This document shows positions 60,077 through 64,000 of a stretch of DNA of 64,000 nucleotides, piece after piece. A model generated the notes under the pieces. The model made no database searches. It was not told the origin of the DNA and saw nothing but the letters and a program-made list of their open reading frames with translations. Numbering within the stretch: position 1 is the stretch's first letter; each line of letters begins with the position of its first letter. Origin of the DNA: a virus. A program made the position numbers and the translations under genes. The stretch spans positions 1-64,000 of IMG/VR virus record IMGVR_UViG_3300042392_000853; one strand, 5' to 3'.

Positions 60077-60180
60077 AGCGCACCTCCGATAGCGGCCAGG
60101 GCGATCAGCAGCCATGCCAGCGCGGTGAACGCGGCGGCGGTTAGGATGGCTTCGAAGGCGAGGCGGATGAGGCGGGTCAT
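60073..60180 (-). CDS. Micro membrane peptide, 35 aa
   Basis: ATG 60180 behind AGGAG. MTRLIRLAFEAILTAAAF then a hydrophobic LAWLLIALAAIGG stretch: one or two membrane passes. Overlaps the pentapeptide ATG (ATGA). Evidence is its coupled position and ribosome site. Confidence 0.45.
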   Translation of the reverse strand: MTRLIRLAFEAILTAAAFTALAWLLIALAAIGGAL

Positions 60181-60365
60181 CGGTCGTTCTCCTGTGCAGT
60201 CACGTCGGCCAGCAGGCCGGGCGCGGGTTGGCGGTTGTCGGTGGCGAGTTGCACGAAGATGATGGCGCGGGTAACGCCTCGCTCGTAGTCTAGGGCGATC
60301 TCGTGCGCCTTGGCGGCTGAGAGGCCGGAGGCGATCAGGACGCGGGCGGCTTCGGCGCGGGTCAT
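60177..60365 (-). CDS. Small protein with GLSxxxAxEI motif, 62 aa
   Basis: MTRAEAARVLIASGLSAAKAHEIALDYERG: the ASGLS..A..I pattern is shared with the next two genes upstream, so the three form a paralogous run. ATGA overlaps. Unknown function. Confidence 0.55.
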   Translation of the reverse strand: MTRAEAARVLIASGLSAAKAHEIALDYERGVTRAIIFVQLATDNRQPAPGLLADVTAQENDR

Positions 60366-60739
60366 TCGGCGGGCTCCTGTGCCATGACTTCATCGGGGAC
60401 AGCCTCGGCGTATCCGAGCCACTGGAAGCTGTTGTTCACGACCTTGCTGAAGATAGCCGCCTCGCCGTCGGCACGGTTGTGCGCGAAGGCGTACGGGGCG
60501 GCGGTCACTTCCCCGGGCGGCGAGGCGAGCGGGATCAGGGACGATAGTGCGCCGCTGCCGCCGGGCTGGCCGACGCGCAGGACGTAAAGCCGTTCGCGGA
60601 CGCGCGGATCCCGATAGCTTTTGATCTCATACCGCCGGCCACCGTGCGTCAGGATCAGGCGGGCGGCGTCCCGCTCGGACAGGCCGGAAGCAAGCACGGT
60701 GTCGCCGTGCAGGACGGTGAAGGTCTCGGCGCGGGTCAT
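60362..60739 (-). CDS. Paralogous accessory protein, 125 aa
   Basis: VLHGDTVLASGLSERDAARLILTHGGRRYEIKSY is the common domain also found at 60736. A C-terminal part (FSKVVNNSFQWLGYAEAVPDEVM) has a counterpart there too. Overlaps genes on both sides. Function unknown. Confidence 0.55.
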   Translation of the reverse strand: MTRAETFTVLHGDTVLASGLSERDAARLILTHGGRRYEIKSYRDPRVRERLYVLRVGQPGGSGALSSLIPLASPPGEVTAAPYAFAHNRADGEAAIFSKVVNNSFQWLGYAEAVPDEVMAQEPAE

Positions 60740-61074
60740 TCTACGCCCTCCTCGGCAAGCCGGGCTTGCATCTCATCCCAGTCATCTTGTGGGATGGCCT
60801 CAGCGGTCCAGCCTAACGAGGTGTCAGCGATACGGACAACCTCGGCCAAGATTTCGACCTCGGCGGCGTCTTGTTCGGCCTCCCACGACGCAACCAGCCA
60901 AAGGCTGAAGGCGCCGTTTAGCGACTTGCCCCAAAGAGACCAACCCGCGTTGACAGGGTGTTTGCGAATCTCATACTGCGCACTGTCGTGCGTCAGGATC
61001 TCGTGGGCGGCCTCGGCCTCGGTCAAGCCCTCGGCGATGGGCTCGCCGGATCGGTCAACAACTACGTAAAGCAT
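60736..61074 (-). CDS. Paralogous accessory protein, 112 aa
   Basis: ATG 61074 behind CACAGGAGACACCG. VVVDRSGEPIAEGLTEAEAAHEILTHDSAQYEIRKH matches the domain at 60362, and AEVVRIADTSLGWTAEAIPQDDW matches its end. First gene after the promoter at 61161 and its leader hairpin. Confidence 0.6.
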   Translation of the reverse strand: MLYVVVDRSGEPIAEGLTEAEAAHEILTHDSAQYEIRKHPVNAGWSLWGKSLNGAFSLWLVASWEAEQDAAEVEILAEVVRIADTSLGWTAEAIPQDDWDEMQARLAEEGVE

Positions 61075-61133
61075 AGTGCGGTGTCTCCTGTGAGCGGGCC
61101 GGGCTGGCCCTCCTACTGCCTCCGGCCCGCTAC
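61075..61133 (-). promoter_or_regulatory. Leader hairpin upstream of the 61074 gene
   Basis: AGCGGGCCGG (61093-61102) pairs with CCGGCCCGCT (61122-61131). The minus-strand leader reads GGCCAGCCCGGCCCGC then ACAGGAGA before the ATG. The same string recurs before the genes at 63068 and (with changes) 63477, so it is a shared early leader. Confidence 0.5.
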
Positions 61134-61160
61134 GCCTAAGCGCGCGGGCCTGTTGTGGCA

Positions 61161-61190
61161 AGTAAAGGCTGAACTTGTGGCGGGTGTCAA
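61161..61190 (-). promoter_or_regulatory. Early promoter, TTGACA type
   Basis: TTGACA (61185-61190) followed by CCCGCC and, 17 to 18 bases on, CTTTACT (61161-61167). The stop codon of the upstream gene at 61187 lies inside the -35 box. It drives the 60736 gene and those downstream. Confidence 0.55.
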
Positions 61191-61378
61191 TCGGTAGCTG
61201 TGCGGGTGGCCTCCTGAACCCGTACCGACAGGAGGCGGGCCGGTTTGCTGATCCGCCACGAAAAGCCCAAGTCGTCGCGGCGCGCTTCGTTGGCTTGGCG
61301 CCTCCCGTTGCAACTCCGGCAATGCCCGGCGCCTTTGGCCCGGCACGCGGTCGGCTGTTGGCAGTATGGGCGGGGCAT
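61187..61378 (-). CDS. Cys-rich small protein, 63 aa
   Basis: ATG 61378, six bases downstream of the previous stop. PYCQQPTACRAKGAGHCRSC carries Cys residues in zinc-knuckle spacing, followed by a basic C-terminal part. It is easily missed because its frame also opens further upstream. Possible nucleic-acid-binding regulator. Its stop falls inside a promoter -35 box. Confidence 0.6.
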   Translation of the reverse strand: MPRPYCQQPTACRAKGAGHCRSCNGRRQANEARRDDLGFSWRISKPARLLSVRVQEATRTATD

Positions 61379-61383
61379 GGCGG

Positions 61384-61674
61384 TCAATCCGCAACCGCGC
61401 GGGCTCGCCTGACGGCGGCGTGGGCGGCGTCCCATGCCTCGGACGCCTTGCGCGAGCGTGGCGGCTCCATGACGTCAAGAAGCTGCTCCAGGGCGGCAAG
61501 CGTGTTTGGGGCCTCTGCGATCAAGCGCGCGTCAGCTTCCGCATAGGCGTTGCCGATATGGCGGGGCGCATGGGCCGGAAGCGTGTCGCTGACGGGCGCT
61601 CCGATCATGAAGCCGAGCCACGGCGCATCGTTGCGGGTTGCAACCCAAGGCCCCGGCGTATGTTGCGAAGTCAT
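61384..61674 (-). CDS. HTPGPW-family phage protein, 96 aa
   Basis: ATG 61674 (AAGGTG upstream; a GTG at 61683 is less likely). MTSQHTPGPWVATRND at the start and DARLIAEAPNTLAALEQLLDVM near the end, as in the relatives at 57808 and 63139. The middle differs. Unknown function. Confidence 0.65.
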   Translation of the reverse strand: MTSQHTPGPWVATRNDAPWLGFMIGAPVSDTLPAHAPRHIGNAYAEADARLIAEAPNTLAALEQLLDVMEPPRSRKASEAWDAAHAAVRRARAVAD

Positions 61675-61679
61675 AGCGA

Positions 61680-61916
61680 TCACCTTTCGATCAGGTCAAA
61701 ACGGGCGGTCTTGCCGGAGGGGGAGAACCCCCAATCTTGAATCCGCGGGTTTTTGTAGCCCATGCGACGGGCCAGGGCGCGCACGGCGCCGGCGTGCCCC
61801 TCCTCCGCCGGGCAGCTTGCCGACGGGCCGGAAACGTGGCGGGCGCGGTACGTGCCCGGCCCCCATTGGTTAGCGGGCCGGTCGCGGCATACGGTGACGT
61901 TGTAGCCGTAGGTCAT
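61680..61916 (-). CDS. Hypothetical protein, 78 aa
   Basis: ATG 61916 overlapping the upstream stop. MTYGYNVTVCRDRPANQWGP...SCPAEEGHAGAVRALARRMGYKN: a small basic alpha/beta protein. No family recognised. Confidence 0.55.
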   Translation of the reverse strand: MTYGYNVTVCRDRPANQWGPGTYRARHVSGPSASCPAEEGHAGAVRALARRMGYKNPRIQDWGFSPSGKTARFDLIER

Positions 61917-62380
61917 GCGAACCACCTGCGGTAAAGCGCGGGGCGCAGAGCCCATTGCGCTTGTTTCTGGATAGCGGCGCGCTTGTTCTCCGTCTCGGGC
62001 GGAAGATCCGCGCGCCAGTAGTTCCAGAGCATCGCCTTCAGGACCGCACAGGCGGCTTCCCGGCGTTCGGTGGGCTCATACTGGCCGGCGGTGTAGTCTA
62101 GCCGCCCGTCCTGCCATGTCAGGCGCCCCGCATAGGCGCGGAAGCCTTCGAGCATGTCTTCGACGGGGATAGAGCGCAATTCCACTTGCGCCAGCATCTC
62201 CAGCCCGTCCGCGCGGTCGCGGGTAAGGCGCCGCATCTCGGCGGCGTAGTTCTTGCGGCCCTCGGGATCGGGGCGAGTGTTGCCCGGGCGGCCTTCGTCG
62301 CAGTAGTCAGCGAAGGGTAGGCCAGGGCGGCGGTTCAGCCAGATGCGCAGGGCGTCAAGGATGGCGGCGCGGTCAGTCAT
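61913..62380 (-). CDS. Hypothetical protein, 155 aa
   Basis: ATG 62380 behind CACAGGAGACACCG. Helical, Arg/Trp-rich protein (AILDALRIWLNRRPGLPFAD, then RREAACAVLKAMLWNYWRADL). Overlaps the clamp-like gene by 8 bases. Unknown function. Confidence 0.55.
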   Translation of the reverse strand: MTDRAAILDALRIWLNRRPGLPFADYCDEGRPGNTRPDPEGRKNYAAEMRRLTRDRADGLEMLAQVELRSIPVEDMLEGFRAYAGRLTWQDGRLDYTAGQYEPTERREAACAVLKAMLWNYWRADLPPETENKRAAIQKQAQWALRPALYRRWFA

Positions 62381-63068
62381 GGTTCGGTGTCTCCTGTGAG
62401 GGGTTGGCCCGGCGGCGCGAGGTCGCCGGGCTGAGGGGCTTCAGGATGGAAAGGGCGGTGAAGGGCGGCTTGACGCCTTCAAGGTCGCGCAGGGGCATCA
62501 GCACGCCGAACGCGGGGACGGGCACGCGGAGCGGGCGGCCCCTGGTGTGGTCAGTTGTCATGCCGAACGACACAAGGGCCGGGTTCTGGCCGTCCTGATA
62601 GACGTGACATGTCGCTTTATACCGGTCGCTCAGACTCTGTGCCGCCTTGTCGAAATCCGCCAGATACTGGCCTTGGTATTGCGCGGCGGCGCCGTCCATA
62701 GCGGCGGCTTCAGGGATGGCGCGGCGCCAGTCGGGAAAACTGCCGTCAATCGGCTTACAGGCGACGTCCCCGATGCGCTCCGGTGAAATGGTGATGCGCG
62801 GATCTACCATGCCGCGCGGCGGCTTGAAGCCCTGCAAGGCGCGCTTCAGGGCCTCGCCGGGGATTGTCCACCCGTCGAACGCGGGCAGGGCCGCGCGCTC
62901 ATCATCGGGGGCCAGGGCGCCCACAAACATGCGATGGCCGTCAGTCGAGACGGCGAGACCGGCGGGATCAATGTGGACGCCTCCGAGATAGTAGCGGGTC
63001 GCCTCGCGGCTGACGAACATAAGCGCGGCCTTCAGCATGTCAGGGCGGGCTTCAATGGAAACGGTCAC
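62373..63068 (-). CDS. Sliding-clamp-like protein (DnaN fold)
   Basis: 231 aa from GTG 63068 with AGGAGA upstream. MLKAALMFVSREATRYYLGGVHIDPAGLAVSTDGHRMFVG is the pattern of a beta-clamp domain, with a second domain at KPIDGSFPDWRRAIPEAA and LADFDKAAQSLSDRY. It has two domains instead of three, and the C-terminal tail is basic. It may act as a minimal clamp or bind the host clamp loader. Confidence 0.65.
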   Translation of the reverse strand: MTVSIEARPDMLKAALMFVSREATRYYLGGVHIDPAGLAVSTDGHRMFVGALAPDDERAALPAFDGWTIPGEALKRALQGFKPPRGMVDPRITISPERIGDVACKPIDGSFPDWRRAIPEAAAMDGAAAQYQGQYLADFDKAAQSLSDRYKATCHVYQDGQNPALVSFGMTTDHTRGRPLRVPVPAFGVLMPLRDLEGVKPPFTALSILKPLSPATSRRRANPSQETPNHD

Positions 63069-63113
63069 GATGGATTCTCCTGTAGCGCGGGCCGGGCTGG
63101 CCCTAGGGTTAAA
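63069..63113 (-). promoter_or_regulatory. Shared early leader before the clamp-like gene
   Basis: Minus-strand GGGCCAGCCCGGCCCGCGC followed by TACAGGAGA, the same leader string as before the 61074 gene. Likely transcribed from the promoter at 63114. Confidence 0.45.
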
Positions 63114-63142
63114 GCGGTAACTTGTATTCGGGCGGGTGTCAA
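63114..63142 (-). promoter_or_regulatory. Early promoter, TTGACA type
   Basis: TTGACA (63137-63142), CCCGCCC, then TTACCG (63115-63120) after 16 bases. The stop codon of the gene at 63139 lies inside the -35 box, exactly as at 54760 and 61185. Confidence 0.55.
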
Positions 63143-63477
63143 TCGCCGGTAGCCTTGGCGATGGCGGCGCGTGCGTTGGCGCATTCTTCAGGGTATTGCG
63201 CCTCAAAGTCGCCAAAGCCTGTGACGGCCCAAAGCAAGGCTTGCAGGGCGTCAGTCGTTTCAGGCGCCGCGGCGATCAGGCGGGCGTTGGCGTCGGCCTC
63301 GTCCGCCATAAAGTGAACCGGCTTGGAAACCCCACCATTGCGGACCGACAATTCGCCGGGTTGGGTCATGGTGTAGCAATCGCACACGGTAGGTCCGAAC
63401 TTATGGACGACGTAAGGCCCGTGGTGCTCGGTGCTTTGGACATACTCCCACGGGCCGGGCGTGTGTTGCGAAGTCAT
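63139..63477 (-). CDS. HTPGPW-family phage protein, 112 aa
   Basis: MTSQHTPGPWEYVQSTEHHGP at the start, DANARLIAAAPETTDALQALLWAV near the end; relatives at 57808 and 61384. Contains a VCDCYTMTQPGELS segment unique to this copy. Unknown function. Preceded by another version of the shared leader. Confidence 0.65.
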   Translation of the reverse strand: MTSQHTPGPWEYVQSTEHHGPYVVHKFGPTVCDCYTMTQPGELSVRNGGVSKPVHFMADEADANARLIAAAPETTDALQALLWAVTGFGDFEAQYPEECANARAAIAKATGD

Positions 63478-63530
63478 GGCGGGTCAATCTCCTGTAGCTA
63501 GGCGGGCCAGGGTGGCCAGCCTTCACGCCG
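63478..63530 (-). promoter_or_regulatory. Diverged copy of the early leader
   Basis: Minus-strand GGCCACCCTGGCCCGCC followed by TACAGGAGA, a variant of the leaders at 61075 and 63069. I see no clear -35/-10 pair upstream, so it may be a processed or read-through leader. Confidence 0.35.
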
Positions 63531-63591
63531 GCGGCCTCCGCACGCTAGGCGCCGGAGGCTTTCGGGCGGGTTGTCCGCGAGGGTGGCGGGG

Positions 63592-63786
63592 CTAGTCGTC
63601 CCAAACAACATACTTGCGAAGATTGGCCGAAAGGCGCGGGTTTGCGGCGGCGCGGCGGCGCAATGCCGCGACAACCTCGTCACCGTCGCCATTCTCGAAA
63701 CAGCCGTCGAAGCGGCGACTAGTGCGGCGGCCTTCGGAAATGACCCTAGCAGCGTAGTTTACTCGGTCGGCGAAACTTCTGATCAT
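63592..63786 (-). CDS. Small basic protein, 64 aa
   Basis: ATG 63786 behind AGGAGG. SFADRVNYAARVISEGRRTS and RRRAAANPRLSANLRKYVVWDD: a short, very basic helical protein, perhaps nucleic-acid binding. Unknown function. Separated from the next gene by a leader region. Confidence 0.55.
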   Translation of the reverse strand: MIRSFADRVNYAARVISEGRRTSRRFDGCFENGDGDEVVAALRRRAAANPRLSANLRKYVVWDD

Positions 63787-63801
63787 GGCGCGGGCCTCCT
63801 G

Positions 63802-64000
63802 TCAGTCGGGCTGATATTCGATAATGAAGGCGTAACCGTTGCCGGCGGGCAGGTCCGCTCCGGCGGTGATCAGCCAGTCGCCTTCGCCCTCCGCCAGCTT
63901 GAAGCAAAGGGCCTCAGCCGCGGCACGGTGCGAGCCATCGCCGCCTAGGGCGTAATCATACGGCACGGTGACGGATGCGCGCCAGCAGGTCGCCTTGATG
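63802..64000 (-). CDS. C-terminal part of a hypothetical protein, cut by the window edge
   Basis: Open on the minus strand from the right edge to TGA at 63802; no start inside the window. The visible end (WRASVTVPYDYALGGDGSHR, then LCFKLAEGEGDWLITAGADL and FIIEYQPD) is a mixed alpha/beta sequence, not recognised. It overlaps no other gene. Confidence 0.55.
   Translation of the reverse strand, partial: IKATCWRASVTVPYDYALGGDGSHRAAAEALCFKLAEGEGDWLITAGADLPAGNGYAFIIEYQPD

Noticed and set aside
1-64000. Integrase, attachment site or tRNA genes
   Set aside because: I looked for tyrosine or serine recombinase motifs, T-loop sequences and long direct repeats at the edges and found none; lysogeny is not supported by this window, though it is incomplete.

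Overview
The window is about 64 kb of a GC-rich tailed phage, most likely a podovirus. It has a portal, capsid, tail-tube/hub proteins and a run of internal virion proteins, but I see no tape measure, sheath or major tail-tube gene. The host is probably an alphaproteobacterium. The phage carries homologues of GcrA and GapR (DUF2312), which are regulators typical of Alphaproteobacteria, and several candidate promoters look like alphaproteobacterial housekeeping promoters (TTGAC boxes). I see no integrase, tRNA gene or CRISPR array. Both edges cut through phage sequence: TerS begins at the left edge and a minus-strand gene runs off the right edge.

Layout. 1-6.2 kb: TerS, one isolated minus-strand gene, then two accessory operons of small overlapping genes separated by a 650-base control region with operators and terminators. 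6.2-15.1 kb: packaging and head genes (TerL with an intein, portal, GroES-like co-chaperonin, scaffold, capsid). 15.1-25 kb: tail, fibre and decoration-like proteins. 24.8-28.3 kb: lysis genes (holin candidates, overlapping Rz/Rz1 spanins, TIGR02594-type endolysin) plus a metallophosphoesterase. 28.4-41.4 kb: tail adaptor, large fibre, SGNH esterase, hub and internal ejection proteins, the last with a SleB-like lysin domain. At 41.4 kb transcription converges. From the right edge down to 41.3 kb, everything is on the minus strand: early accessory genes (55.7-64 kb), then two DNA methyltransferases, a Cro-like regulator, a primase-helicase, a DnaA-domain-IV protein, DUF2800 and DUF2815, GapR, DNA polymerase A, VRR-NUC, GcrA, a winged-helix protein, and a SNF2-like helicase with an intein.

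How the genes work together. The right arm looks like an early programme: promoters with a TTGAC-CCCGC core whose -35 boxes overlap the preceding stop codon drive tightly coupled small genes, replication proteins and a set of regulators that resemble host cell-cycle factors. The left arm carries the late functions. Many accessory genes are mosaic paralogues sharing cassettes, including one recurrent 18-base motif that is both the end of one gene and the ribosome site of the next.

Main points of interest. (1) The helicase intein contains a Vsr-like homing endonuclease gene in a different reading frame that overlaps the intein splicing blocks. (2) The TerL intein lies inside the Walker A motif and has the residues of a class 3 intein, with Gln instead of Cys at position 1. 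(3) GcrA, GapR, a DnaA-domain-IV protein and an OmpR-type winged helix lie within 7 kb. (4) An HNH endonuclease is fused to the first 16 residues of a cytosine methyltransferase. (5) Near-identical inverted gene copies lie 54 kb apart with different central segments. All family assignments come from reading motifs by eye; no database search was run.
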